Origin: Paraburkholderia sp. BL21I4N1
Lineage (GTDB): Bacteria; Pseudomonadota; Gammaproteobacteria; Burkholderiales; Burkholderiaceae
Assembly: GCF_002973525.1 (NCBI RefSeq)
Contig: NZ_PVEN01000012.1
Span: forward strand, 1 to 64,000
DNA: 64,000 nucleotides
Direction of reading: 5' to 3'
The position numbers and the translations under genes were made by a program. Of the stretch, positions 26,834 through 36,447 are shown in pieces. Positions within the stretch are counted from its first letter, which is position 1. Each line of letters begins with the position of its first letter. The notes under the pieces were generated by a model. That model did no database searches, was not told the origin of the DNA, and saw only the letters and a program-made list of their open reading frames with translations.

Positions 26834-28477
26834 TCATTCCGCGTGACGAAGCTCCCGCCGCAGAATCTTGCCTACCGGCGATTTCGGCAGCGCGTCGACA
26901 AAGCGGACGATCTTCGGCACCTTATAAGCGGCCATGCCGGCACGGCAGTGGGCGATCAGCGCCTGCTCCGTGACATCGGCCTCGGGCGCCTTGACGACGA
27001 AGAGTTTGAGCGCCTCGCCGGTGCGTTCGTCCGGCACGCCGACGCAAGCGCATTCGGCGATGCCCGGGAACGCGGTCGCGACCGCTTCCACTTCGTTCGG
27101 ATACACGTTGAAGCCCGACACGATCACCATGTCCTTCTTGCGGTCGACGATCCTGAGGAAACCCTCCGCGTCGAAAACGCCGATGTCGCCGGTGCGGAAA
27201 TAACCCGCGTCGGTAAACGCCCTGGCATTCGCCTCCGGCTGATTCCAGTAGCCCCGCATGACTTGCGGCCCCTTGACGCAGATCTCGCCGGCTTCGCCGA
27301 TGCCGACCGCCCTGTCCTGCTCGTCGAGCAGCATCACGTCGGTGGACGGCACGGGGAAGCCGACGGTGCCCGTGAACGCGGAGATGGACTGCGGATTGAA
27401 CGTGAGAATGGGCGACGTCTCGGACAAGCCGTAACCCTCGCGAATGAAGCTGCCGGTGGCGCGTTCCCAGCGTGCCGAGACGACGTCGATCACCGCGGTG
27501 CCTCCGCCGGCGCCGAGCCGCAGGCGCGACCAGTCCACCTCCGTTAGTCGCGGGTGAGCGACGAGGCTCGCGTAGAGCGTGTTGACGCCGGCGAAGACGG
27601 TCGGCCGCGCCGCCTTCAGCACGTCGATGAAAGCATCGCAATCGCGTGGATTGGCCACCAGCCAGTTAGCCGCGCCGACCGAGAAGAAGGTGAGGAAATT
27701 CACCATCAGCGCAAAGATGTGATACAGCGGAATCGCGGTGACGACTACTTCCTCGCCGGGGCGCTGGACATCGGGCATGAAGGCTTTGAACTGCTCGATG
27801 TTGGCGACCAGATTGCGGTGCGACAACGCGGCGCCCTTCGAAGGACCGGTCGTGCCGCCGGTGTATTGCAGGAACAGCAGGTCGTGGCCGCCTACTTCCA
27901 CCGGCTCCAGTTGCAACGTCTCGCCTTGAGCGACGGCGGCGGGGAACGTGATGGCATCGTTCAACGCTGCATCGACGGGCGGCGCTGGAATCGCGGCGCC
28001 GCCGCTCTTGCCGCAGTCACCCGGGCTGACCGTGATCACCGTCCTGATACGCGTCTTGCCGATCACCTGGGCCAGCGTGGGTGTCGAGCCGTTGTACACC
28101 ACGACGACTTCGGCGCCCGCGTCGTTGAGTTGATGCTCGAGTTCGCGCGCGGTGTAGAGGGGGTTGACGTTGACCTGCACGCCGCCGATCCTGGCGATGG
28201 CAACGAACGCAAGCGGAAACGCCAGTAGATTGGGCAGCATCACGGCCACCCGATCGCCCTTCCTGACGCCGGCCACCTGCTGGAGATAAGCGGCGAACGC
28301 ATGCGAGGCGCGGTCCACATCCGCGAAGCTCAGTGTCTGGCCGAATGCGTGGAACGCGGGCTTCTCGGCAAACTCACGCATCGCACCGTCCAGCAGCGCG
28401 TTCACGGACGGATAACGGTCGGCGTCGATCTCGGCGGGGATCGAGCCGTACGACTGGAGCCAGTGTCTCTTGTTCAT
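26834..28477 (-). CDS. fadD: Long-chain fatty acid--CoA ligase, FadD type
   Basis: A 547-residue AMP-forming ligase that activates a carboxylic acid to its CoA thioester. From the ATG at 28477 it follows E. coli FadD closely: QSYGSIPAEIDADRYPS, VNVNPLYTARELEHQLNDAG, the P-loop YTGGTTGPSKGA, the linker GYGLSET, DRKKDMVIVSGFNVYPNE, and the adenylation-domain Lys in SPVGKILRREL. An ATG at 28507 is possible but weakly supported. Neither start has a strong ribosome binding site. Acyl chain preference is uncertain. Confidence 0.9.
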   Translation of the reverse strand: MNKRHWLQSYGSIPAEIDADRYPSVNALLDGAMREFAEKPAFHAFGQTLSFADVDRASHAFAAYLQQVAGVRKGDRVAVMLPNLLAFPLAFVAIARIGGVQVNVNPLYTARELEHQLNDAGAEVVVVYNGSTPTLAQVIGKTRIRTVITVSPGDCGKSGGAAIPAPPVDAALNDAITFPAAVAQGETLQLEPVEVGGHDLLFLQYTGGTTGPSKGAALSHRNLVANIEQFKAFMPDVQRPGEEVVVTAIPLYHIFALMVNFLTFFSVGAANWLVANPRDCDAFIDVLKAARPTVFAGVNTLYASLVAHPRLTEVDWSRLRLGAGGGTAVIDVVSARWERATGSFIREGYGLSETSPILTFNPQSISAFTGTVGFPVPSTDVMLLDEQDRAVGIGEAGEICVKGPQVMRGYWNQPEANARAFTDAGYFRTGDIGVFDAEGFLRIVDRKKDMVIVSGFNVYPNEVEAVATAFPGIAECACVGVPDERTGEALKLFVVKAPEADVTEQALIAHCRAGMAAYKVPKIVRFVDALPKSPVGKILRRELRHAE

Positions 28478-28596
28478 GTCGGTTTTTTTCGCCCAAAGGC
28501 AGAGCATCGGATGGTGCGACTATGGCGCGCGCGGCGGCAACTTGCAAATGCGCTACGTGGCCAAAACCGCCGCATGACGTCACGCACGCTTCGTCA

Positions 28597-30072
28597 TCAC
28601 TGAACGCCGACACCGGTCTCGCCGATCAGACCGCCGCCCAGCGCTTTATAGAGCGCGACGGCATTGCCGAATTCGCCACGGCGCAAATCCAGCAGCGATT
28701 GCCGCGCCGCGTACAACTGCCGCTGCGAATCCAGCAGTTCCAGACGTCCTTCCACTCCGGCGCGATAGAGCAGGCCCGAGAGCTCGGTACGGCGCTCGGC
28801 ACTGGCCACCACCCGGGTCTGGGCTTCGATCTGCCGGCCGAAGGTTTCACGTCCGGCCAGACCATCGGCCACTTCCCGGAACGCGGTCTGGATCGCGCGT
28901 TCGTATTCGGTCACCGCGCTGGACTTGCGCACTTCCGCGAGCCGAAGTTCGGCGCGCAGCCTGCCGCCCTGAAACAGCGGCAGCGTGACCTGCGGCGAGA
29001 AGGACCACGCGCGCTGTCCGTCGTCGAACAGGCCGCTCATGGCCGGACTGATGAACCCCAGCGTGGTGGTCAACGATAAGCGCGGAAAGAACGCGGCGCG
29101 CGCCGCGCCGATATCGGCATTGGCGGCCACCAGGTTCTGCTCGGCTTGCAGAATGTCCGGCCGCCGCAACAGCAGATCGGACGGCAGGCCCGTCGGCAAT
29201 TGCGTCACGACGGGCTGTTGCGCGAGCGGTAGCGGTTCGGGCAAGTCCGTGGGCAGCGCCGTGCCGACCAGCAGTTGCAAGGCGTTGCGGGCCTGCGCCA
29301 CGGCGCGCGTACGTGCCTCCAGGTCCGCCTCGGCACTGGCGACCTGACCTTCGGCCTGCGCCACGTCCACGCCGCTGCTTTGATGCGCCTCTCTCAGGCG
29401 GCGCGCCAGTTCGAGCGACTGACGCCAGTCTTCGAGCGTACGCTGCGCCAATTGCCGTTGCTCCTGCGCTAGACGCTGCGCAAAGTACGCATCGGCCACC
29501 GCGCCGACCAGAGAAATCCGCGCCGCCCGGCGCCCTTCGTCGGTCGCCAGATAGCGGGCGAAGGCGGCATCAGACAACGATTTCACGCGGCCGAACAGGT
29601 CGATCTCGAACGCACTCAGTCCGACATTGAGACCGACCTGGTTCTGCACGGACGCGGGGATCCCGGGACTGGCATCGGCATTGGCGGCCGTTCGTTGTCG
29701 CGTGAAGCTGCCGCCGGCCTCGATCGACGGCAAACGCGCGGATCGCTGAATGCCGAACTGCGCCTGAGCCGCCTCGACGTTCAGCGCGGCGAGCCGCAGA
29801 TCGCGATTGTTGGTCAACGCCAGTTCGATCAGACGCTGCAGTCGCGGGTCACCGAACATGGCGCGCCAACCGAGATCGGCGGCCGGCGTGCCGGTGTCGG
29901 CACTCGCGTTGATCGCCGTGGTGTTCGCTGCGCCATTCGCAGCGTTTTTCACCGTTTCAAGCGCCGCCTGATCCGTATAAGCCGTCGGCACGGGCAAGGC
30001 CGGCTTGACAAGCGCCGGCGCCAGCGAACAGGCCGACAACGCCAGCACGACGGGAAGAATGAGCAAGCGCAT
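28597..30072 (-). CDS. RND efflux outer-membrane lipoprotein (OprM/NodT family)
   Basis: A 491-residue outer-membrane channel. The start at 30072 follows AGGGG and gives a lipoprotein signal peptide with the lipobox LSAC at 12-15. Two TolC-type repeats can be seen from their heptad-rich helices: LTNNRDLRLAALNVEAAQAQF with an RSARLPSIEAGGSF loop, and LRRPDILQAEQNLVAANADI with AAFFPRLSLTTTLG. It is the last gene of a three-gene pump operon and gives the exit duct for the RND pump. Confidence 0.93.
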   Translation of the reverse strand: MRLLILPVVLALSACSLAPALVKPALPVPTAYTDQAALETVKNAANGAANTTAINASADTGTPAADLGWRAMFGDPRLQRLIELALTNNRDLRLAALNVEAAQAQFGIQRSARLPSIEAGGSFTRQRTAANADASPGIPASVQNQVGLNVGLSAFEIDLFGRVKSLSDAAFARYLATDEGRRAARISLVGAVADAYFAQRLAQEQRQLAQRTLEDWRQSLELARRLREAHQSSGVDVAQAEGQVASAEADLEARTRAVAQARNALQLLVGTALPTDLPEPLPLAQQPVVTQLPTGLPSDLLLRRPDILQAEQNLVAANADIGAARAAFFPRLSLTTTLGFISPAMSGLFDDGQRAWSFSPQVTLPLFQGGRLRAELRLAEVRKSSAVTEYERAIQTAFREVADGLAGRETFGRQIEAQTRVVASAERRTELSGLLYRAGVEGRLELLDSQRQLYAARQSLLDLRRGEFGNAVALYKALGGGLIGETGVGVQ

Positions 30073-30118
30073 GGCAGCCCCTTTTTTAACGATTGGGAGA
30101 ATGGGCGATGTCATGACT

Positions 30119-33100
30119 TCAGCTTTTCTGTTCATGGTTCAACGGCACACTTTTCCGGCGCGCGGCGCTCCACCGCGTGAAGCGCTCCTGCAGGCCCATC
30201 ACGAACACGAAGAAGACCGGGACGAAGAAAATCGCCAGCACCGTCGCGGTCACCATGCCGCCGAACACGCCCGTGCCGATCGCGTGCTGGGTCTCGGCGC
30301 TGGCGCCCGTCGCGATCATCAGCGGCACCACGCCGAGGCCGAACGCCAGCGACGTCATCAGAATCGGGCGCAGCCGCAGCCGGGCGGCTTGCACGGCGGA
30401 CTCCACGAGCCCGTTGCCCTGCTCGCGCAACTGCTTGGCGAACTCGACGATCAGAATCGCATTCTTGGCGGACAAACCGATCACGGTAATCATGCCGACC
30501 TTGAAAAACACGTCGTTGGGCAAGTCCCTGAGCAACACCGCGCCGACCGCACCGAGCAGTCCCAACGGCACCACCAGCATCACCGACAGCGGAATCGCCC
30601 AGCTCTCGTAGAGGGCGGCCAGCACGAGGAACACGACCACCATCGAGAGCGCCATCAGCATCGGCGCCTGCGCGGCCGACTGCCGTTCCTGCACCGACTG
30701 CCCGGTCCATGCGATCGCGAAACCGGGCGGCAGTTGCGCGGCCAGCCGCTCCATCTCGGCCATCGCCGCGCCGCTCGACGCACCGGGCGCGGCACTGCCG
30801 GCAATCCGCACCGACGGGAAGCCCTGAAAGCGCACCAGTTGCAGCGGCGCTTCGCTCCACACGGGGCGGATCACTTCGGACAGCGGCACCATGCCGCCGG
30901 TCACATTGCGCACGTAGAGCTTGAGCACGTTGTCGATCTGCATGCGCGCGGGCGCGTCCGCCTGGATAATCACCTGCTGCATGCGTCCGGCGTTCGGGAA
31001 GTCGTTGACGTAGGTCGATCCCATCGCGGCCGACAGCGTGTCGCTGATGCTGGTGAACGACACGCCCAGCGCTTCGGCCTTCTGCCGGTCGATGTCCAGA
31101 CGGATGCTGGTGCCGGCCGGCAGCCCATCGGGATAGACACCGCTCACCACCTTGCTTTGCGCCGCGAGTTCGAGCAGCTTCATCTCGGCCGCCTTGAGCC
31201 TGGCTTCGCCCTGATTGGCGCGGTCCTGCAAACGCATCGTGAAACCCGAACTGGTGCCGAGTTCGTCGATGGCGGGCGGCAACAGATTCATCACCGCGCC
31301 TTCGGTCACGCCGCTCATGACCTGCTGCGCGCGTGCCACTTCGTCGCGGCTGGTCGCGCCGTGCCGCTCGTCCCAGTCTTTCAGCACGCTGAAACTCAAC
31401 GCGGCGTTCGGTCCCGAACCTGAAAAACCGTAGCCGAGAATCGACATGTTGGAGCGGATCGACGGCCGCGACGCCACGTGCTGCTCGAGCGCCTTGACGA
31501 CCTTGAGCGTGCGCTCAGTCGTGGCGTCCGCGGGGAGCTGGATGGTGGTCATGAAATAGCCCTGATCTTCCTCGGGCAGAAACGACGACGGCACACTCCG
31601 GAACGCGAACACCAGCACCCCGGCAATCGCCACGAACACCAGCATTACGCGCCCAGCGCGACCGATCAGCCGGCCCACGCGCGTCTCGTACCACTGCGTC
31701 GCACGCTCGAAATGGCGGTTGAACCAGCCGAAGAAGCCGCGCTTTTCATGGTGCGCGGGATCGACCGGCTTGAGCATCGTCGCGCACAGCGCCGGGGTCA
31801 ACGTCAGCGCCAGAAACGCCGAGAACAGAATGGACACCGCCATCGACAACGTGAACTGCTGATAGATCACGCCGACCGAGCCGCTCGCGAGCGCCATCGG
31901 AATGAACACCGCGGTCAGCACCAGCGTGATGCCGATGATGGCGCCGGTGATTTCCTTCATTGCCTCGACGGTGGCGTCTTTCGGCGACAGCCCCTCTTCG
32001 GCCATCAGACGTTCGACGTTTTCCACCACCACGATGGCATCGTCCACGATGATCCCGATCGCGAGCACCATGCCGAACATGGTCAGCACGTTGATTGAGA
32101 AACCGAGCGCGGCCATGATCGTGAACGTGCCGAGCAAGGCCACCGGCGCGACGATCGCGGGGATCAACGTGTAACGCACGTTCTGCAGGAACAGGTACAT
32201 CACGAGGAACACCAGCACCATCGCCTCGACCAGCGTGTGGATCACCTTCTCGATCGAAATCTTGACGAACGGCGCCGTGTCGAACGGAATCGAATAGCTC
32301 ATGCCCTGCGGCATGGTCTTGCTCAATTCGTCGAGCCGGGTTTTGACGGCGTCCGCGGTCTTGACCGCATTGGCGCCCGGCGCGAGCTGGACCGCGGCGA
32401 AGGTGGCGGGTTTGCCGTTCTCGCGATTCACGAAGCTGTACGACTGCGCGCCGATCTCGACTCGCGCGACATCGCCCAGCACGACTTTGGAGCCGTTGGC
32501 GTTGGCGCGCAGCACGATCGCCGCGAACTGTTCCGGGCTCGTCAACTGGCCTTGCGCGGTCAGCGGCACCATCACCTGCTGGCCCGCCAATGCCGGCGAT
32601 GCGCCGACGCTGCCGGGCGCGATCTGGACGTTCTGCTGGCCGATCGCCGTGGTCAGGTCGCTCATCGACAGGCCGTAGTTGATCAGCCTGGCCGGATCGA
32701 CCCAGATACGCATGGCCTCCTCGGAGCCGAACAGTTGCACGCGGCCCACGCCGTCGATGCGGCGCAGTTCCTCGATCACGTTGCGCGCCAGATAGTCGCT
32801 CAGCGCCAGTTCATCGAAGCGGCCGCTGTCGGAGCGCAGGCCGAGAATCATCAGGAAGCCGGAGGCCGCCGACTCGACCACCAGACCGTTCTGACGCACC
32901 ACCGCGGGCAGGCGTGGCTCGACGGCCTTCAGCTTGTTCTGCACGTCGACCTGCGCCATCGCCGGATTGGTACCGGGTTTGAAGGTGGCGACGATCTGCG
33001 CGGAACCGGACGTGTCGGCCGACGACTCGAAGTAAAGCAGGTTCTTCGCGCCGGACAGTTCACGCTCGATCAGACTGAGCACGCCGTCGCTCATGGCTTG

Positions 33101-33262
33101 CGGCGTGGCGCCGGGATACGTCGCGGTGATCGTGACGGTGGGCGGCGCGACGGACGGATAGCGTTCGATCGGCAACTGCGGAATCGCGATCACGCCGAAC
33201 AGGATGATGAAAAGCGCCACGACCCATGCGAAGACCGGGCGTCGAATGAAGAATTGGGACAT
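30119..33262 (-). CDS. RND efflux inner-membrane pump (AcrB/MexB, HAE1 family)
   Basis: A 1047-residue proton-driven drug exporter. FFIRRPVFAWVVALFIILFG is the first transmembrane helix. The proton-relay residues are present: the Asp pair in GIIVDDAIVVVENVER and the Lys in GLSAKNAILIVEFAKQL. Large periplasmic loops follow helices 1 and 7 as expected. Length fits AcrB. It sits between the membrane fusion protein and the OprM-like gene. Substrate range cannot be read from the sequence. Confidence 0.95.
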   Translation of the reverse strand: MSQFFIRRPVFAWVVALFIILFGVIAIPQLPIERYPSVAPPTVTITATYPGATPQAMSDGVLSLIERELSGAKNLLYFESSADTSGSAQIVATFKPGTNPAMAQVDVQNKLKAVEPRLPAVVRQNGLVVESAASGFLMILGLRSDSGRFDELALSDYLARNVIEELRRIDGVGRVQLFGSEEAMRIWVDPARLINYGLSMSDLTTAIGQQNVQIAPGSVGASPALAGQQVMVPLTAQGQLTSPEQFAAIVLRANANGSKVVLGDVARVEIGAQSYSFVNRENGKPATFAAVQLAPGANAVKTADAVKTRLDELSKTMPQGMSYSIPFDTAPFVKISIEKVIHTLVEAMVLVFLVMYLFLQNVRYTLIPAIVAPVALLGTFTIMAALGFSINVLTMFGMVLAIGIIVDDAIVVVENVERLMAEEGLSPKDATVEAMKEITGAIIGITLVLTAVFIPMALASGSVGVIYQQFTLSMAVSILFSAFLALTLTPALCATMLKPVDPAHHEKRGFFGWFNRHFERATQWYETRVGRLIGRAGRVMLVFVAIAGVLVFAFRSVPSSFLPEEDQGYFMTTIQLPADATTERTLKVVKALEQHVASRPSIRSNMSILGYGFSGSGPNAALSFSVLKDWDERHGATSRDEVARAQQVMSGVTEGAVMNLLPPAIDELGTSSGFTMRLQDRANQGEARLKAAEMKLLELAAQSKVVSGVYPDGLPAGTSIRLDIDRQKAEALGVSFTSISDTLSAAMGSTYVNDFPNAGRMQQVIIQADAPARMQIDNVLKLYVRNVTGGMVPLSEVIRPVWSEAPLQLVRFQGFPSVRIAGSAAPGASSGAAMAEMERLAAQLPPGFAIAWTGQSVQERQSAAQAPMLMALSMVVVFLVLAALYESWAIPLSVMLVVPLGLLGAVGAVLLRDLPNDVFFKVGMITVIGLSAKNAILIVEFAKQLREQGNGLVESAVQAARLRLRPILMTSLAFGLGVVPLMIATGASAETQHAIGTGVFGGMVTATVLAIFFVPVFFVFVMGLQERFTRWSAARRKSVPLNHEQKS

Positions 33263-33280
33263 GATTTTGCGCTCCGTGAC

Positions 33281-34468
33281 TCAGTGTGCCGAAGCGGAAG
33301 CCGGGGCCGCCACAGCTGCAACGGATTCGCTTGCCGACCAATCGTGCGCACTGACGGCCACGCCTTCGGCCAGCCGCTCCATGCCTTCGACCACGATCTT
33401 CTGTCCCGCCTTGAGGCCACTCTGGATGCGGTAGCGCCGCTCCACCAGTTCGCCGAGTTCGACCGGCGCGAGGTGAGCGTGGCCGCTCGCATCGAGCGTC
33501 CAGATGCGCGGCTTGCCTTCGGCGCGCACCACGGCTTGCTGCGGCACCGTCAGCGCGTCGGCATAGTGCGCGCGCGGTATGCGCGCCCGCACGAACATGC
33601 CCGGCAGCAGCTGCCGCTTCGGGTTGTCCACCAGCACGCGCAGCAGCACGTCGCCAGTGCCGGGGTCGACGTTCACGCCTGAAAACAGGATGCGTCCCGT
33701 CACCCCATAGGGCTCGCCGTTGTCGCGCAGCACCGCGGCCGGCAGCCCGCCGCCGGAACCGGACTGGTGCGTGAGCACGGCGTCGCGCAGCGCTTCGAGC
33801 GACGCCGCCGGTTGGCGTACATCGACGTACACCTGATCGATCTGCTGGATGCGCGCCATCGGCGTGCTGTCGCCGCTCGCAACCAGCGCGCCTTCGGTGA
33901 CCAGCGCCTGGTCGATGCGCCCCGAGATCGGCGCCTCCACCGTGGCGAATTTCAGATCGAGCTGCCGCCGCGCGAGCGTGGCCCGCGCCTGCGCCACATC
34001 GGCCGAGGCCTGGTCGCGCTGCGACACGGCGTCATCGTAGACCTGGCGGCTGATCGCATCCGCTTCGACCAGCGGCTGCAGGCGCGCCGTTTGCACTCTG
34101 GCGCGCGCGAGCGCCGCCTCGGCGCGTTGCAAGGCTGCGGCGGCCGTGTCCTGATCGGCCTTGAACGGCGCGGGATTGATCTGGAACAACGGCTGCCCCG
34201 CGCGCACCTCGGTGCCCTGCTCGAACAGGCGGCGCTGCACGATACCGCTCACCTGCGGACGAATTTCCGCGACCCGCACCGCCGCGACGCGGCCGGGCAA
34301 GTCGTCGGCGAGTGTCAGCGCGGCGGCCTTCACGGTGGTGGCGGCCACGTCGGGCGCCGGCTGCGCGCTTTCCGGTTCGGCCTGTCCGCAACCCGCCAAT
34401 AGTGCGATCGATAAAGTGGCCAACAGCGCGCACGCGCTGCCGTGGCGGCCGGGTTTTTTCATTTTCAT
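33281..34468 (-). CDS. RND efflux periplasmic adaptor (AcrA/MexA family)
   Basis: A 395-residue membrane fusion lipoprotein with the lipobox LLAGC near residue 27. It shows the split lipoyl domain (VRVAEIRPQVSGIVQRRLFE and later FATVEAPISGRIDQALV), a helical hairpin rich in Ala, Arg and Gln between them, and a C-terminal beta-barrel and membrane-proximal part. It is the first gene of the pump operon, divergent from the response regulator gene 132 bases away. Confidence 0.93.
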   Translation of the reverse strand: MKMKKPGRHGSACALLATLSIALLAGCGQAEPESAQPAPDVAATTVKAAALTLADDLPGRVAAVRVAEIRPQVSGIVQRRLFEQGTEVRAGQPLFQINPAPFKADQDTAAAALQRAEAALARARVQTARLQPLVEADAISRQVYDDAVSQRDQASADVAQARATLARRQLDLKFATVEAPISGRIDQALVTEGALVASGDSTPMARIQQIDQVYVDVRQPAASLEALRDAVLTHQSGSGGGLPAAVLRDNGEPYGVTGRILFSGVNVDPGTGDVLLRVLVDNPKRQLLPGMFVRARIPRAHYADALTVPQQAVVRAEGKPRIWTLDASGHAHLAPVELGELVERRYRIQSGLKAGQKIVVEGMERLAEGVAVSAHDWSASESVAAVAAPASASAH

Positions 34469-34600
34469 TTGAGTTTTCCATGAGACGCCGACGGCTCACC
34501 GCCAGCACCAACGCCCGCCAGTTTGAATTCGGCCCATGGGGTTTACGCTGCGGTAACATGGAGGTTCGATGGAGACGCACCGTGAACGTGAAGTAATCCC

Positions 34601-35338
34601 ATGCCCGATTCGACCCAGCCTTCCGACACCAGTCAGCACACTCATCCGTTGGTCCTCATCGCCGAAGACGAACCCGAAATCGCCGAAATCCTCAGCGCCT
34701 ATCTGACGCGCGGCGGTTTTCGCGGCGTGCATGCGGACAACGGCCGCAAGGCGCTCGAACTGCATCTGTCCTTGAAACCCGATCTCGTGCTGCTGGACGT
34801 CCAGATGCCCGAAGTCGACGGCTGGAAAGTGCTGGCCGAACTCCGTCATCGCGGCAATACGCCCGTCATCATGCTGACCGCGCTCGACCAGGACATCGAC
34901 AAGCTGATGGGTCTGCGCATCGGCGCGGACGACTACGTGATCAAGCCATTCAATCCCGCGGAAGTCGTCGCGCGTATTCAGGCGGTCTTGCGCCGTTCGA
35001 TGCCGGCCGCGCGCGACACGGATCAGCGGGTACTGCGCGCGGCGCCGTTCGAGATCGACCTGGACCAGCACGAGGTCACGCTGCAGGTGGGCAACCGGCG
35101 TCATCTGCTGGCGCTGACCTTGACCGAATTCAAGCTGCTGGCGCAACTGGCGCGCAGTCCCAAACGCGTGTTCAGCCGCGCGGAGCTGATGGCCACCTGT
35201 CTGCCTGAAGGCGATACGCTGGAGCGCACGGTGGACAGCCACATCAGCAAGCTGCGCAAGAAGCTGGAGGACCTCGGTGTGAAGGGTATTCCGGTCGGCG
35301 TGCGTGGCGTCGGCTACAAACTCTGGAACGTCGAATGA
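34601..35338 (+). CDS. OmpR/BaeR-type response regulator
   Basis: A 245-residue response regulator. The receiver domain has the acidic pair EDE near residue 22, the phosphoacceptor Asp in LVLLDVQMPEVDGW, the Thr in IMLTALD and the Lys in YVIKPFNP. The C-terminal winged helix includes LTEFKLLAQLARSPKRVFSRAEL and RTVDSHISKLRKKLED. It overlaps the kinase gene by four bases (ATGA). Its divergent position next to the RND genes makes it the likely activator of the pump, as BaeR is for MdtABC. Confidence 0.93.
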   Translation: MPDSTQPSDTSQHTHPLVLIAEDEPEIAEILSAYLTRGGFRGVHADNGRKALELHLSLKPDLVLLDVQMPEVDGWKVLAELRHRGNTPVIMLTALDQDIDKLMGLRIGADDYVIKPFNPAEVVARIQAVLRRSMPAARDTDQRVLRAAPFEIDLDQHEVTLQVGNRRHLLALTLTEFKLLAQLARSPKRVFSRAELMATCLPEGDTLERTVDSHISKLRKKLEDLGVKGIPVGVRGVGYKLWNVE

Positions 35339-36399
35339 AGCTCGAAGGGTTGAGCCGCCAGATCGCGCTCACCATGGCGGCGATGGCCTTCGGCGTGACG
35401 CTGCTGGTCGTGGTGACGGCGTATGCGTTCTACTACCTGATGTTCAGGTACTGGCCGGACGACTACAACCAGCCGGGCTGGATCCCCACGGGTCCCGAGT
35501 GGATCTGGTTGGTCTCGACCACGGTCGCGGGCCTCGCGCTGTCGCTCGTGGTGGCCGTCAATCTGGCGCGCCGTATCCTGGTGCCGCTGAATTCCGTGGC
35601 GGACAGCATCCGCCGCGTGGCCCAGGGCGATCTCAGCGTGCGCGCCAATGCGGGCGACCGCTCGCTGCGCGAAGCCGCCCTGCTCGCCGACGACTTCAAC
35701 GCGCTCGCCGATCAATTGCAACGTGTCACGGAAGAACAGGCCTTCTGGAACGCCGCGATCGCCCACGAATTGCGCACCCCGGTCACGATTCTGCGCGGAC
35801 GTTTGCAAGGTCTGGCCGAAGGCGTGTTCACGCCCGACGAATCGCAGTTCCGTAGTTTGCTCACGCAGGTCGAAGGCCTGACGCGGCTAATTGAAGATCT
35901 GCGCGTAATCAGCCTCGCGGAGAGCGGCCATCTCGACCTCCAGTTGCAGGAGGCCGATCTTGCCGACGACGTGCGGGCCGTCGTCGAGGTGTTCAGAGAC
36001 GCGCTGCAGGCCGCCGGTCAGCAGCCGGTGCTGGATCTGCACGAACGGCATATGCGTTGCGATCCGGTGCGAATCCGTCAGGCGCTGCTGGCGCTGCTCG
36101 AAAACGCGCGCCGGCACGCATTGCCCGGCTCGATCCGGATTCAGACGCGCCTGGAACAGGGCATGTGTCGCTTGCGCGTCGAGGACGAGGGGCCCGGCAT
36201 CCCTGCCGAGCTCGCGCCTCACATGTTCGAAGCCTTCCGGCGCGCGGACAACTCGCGCTCGGGTGGCGGCAGCGGTCTGGGGTTGGCCGTGGTGGCGGCC
36301 ATCGCGCACGCGCACGGCGGCGAGGCGGCCTGTCGTCCCGCCGCCGGCGGCGGCACGTGTTTCGAGTTGCGCTGGCCAGACGACGGGCGGCTCGGCTGA
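35335..36399 (+). CDS. Sensor histidine kinase (BaeS-like)
   Basis: A 354-residue membrane kinase. A first hydrophobic helix (MAAMAFGVTLLVVVTAYAFYY), a short periplasmic loop of about 30 residues and a second helix (WLVSTTVAGLALSLVVAVNL) are followed by a HAMP domain. The phosphorylated His lies in IAHELRTPVTILRGRL. The ATP-binding domain has LLALLENARRHA (N box), EDEGPGIP (G1) and SGGGSGLGLAVV (G2). The very short periplasmic loop suggests it senses envelope or membrane signals. It pairs with the response regulator upstream. Confidence 0.93.
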   Translation: MKLEGLSRQIALTMAAMAFGVTLLVVVTAYAFYYLMFRYWPDDYNQPGWIPTGPEWIWLVSTTVAGLALSLVVAVNLARRILVPLNSVADSIRRVAQGDLSVRANAGDRSLREAALLADDFNALADQLQRVTEEQAFWNAAIAHELRTPVTILRGRLQGLAEGVFTPDESQFRSLLTQVEGLTRLIEDLRVISLAESGHLDLQLQEADLADDVRAVVEVFRDALQAAGQQPVLDLHERHMRCDPVRIRQALLALLENARRHALPGSIRIQTRLEQGMCRLRVEDEGPGIPAELAPHMFEAFRRADNSRSGGGSGLGLAVVAAIAHAHGGEAACRPAAGGGTCFELRWPDDGRLG

Positions 36400-36447
36400 A
36401 CGGCGCCGCAAGGCGGCTTGCGGATCGACTGCGGCGGCCGCCTTTGC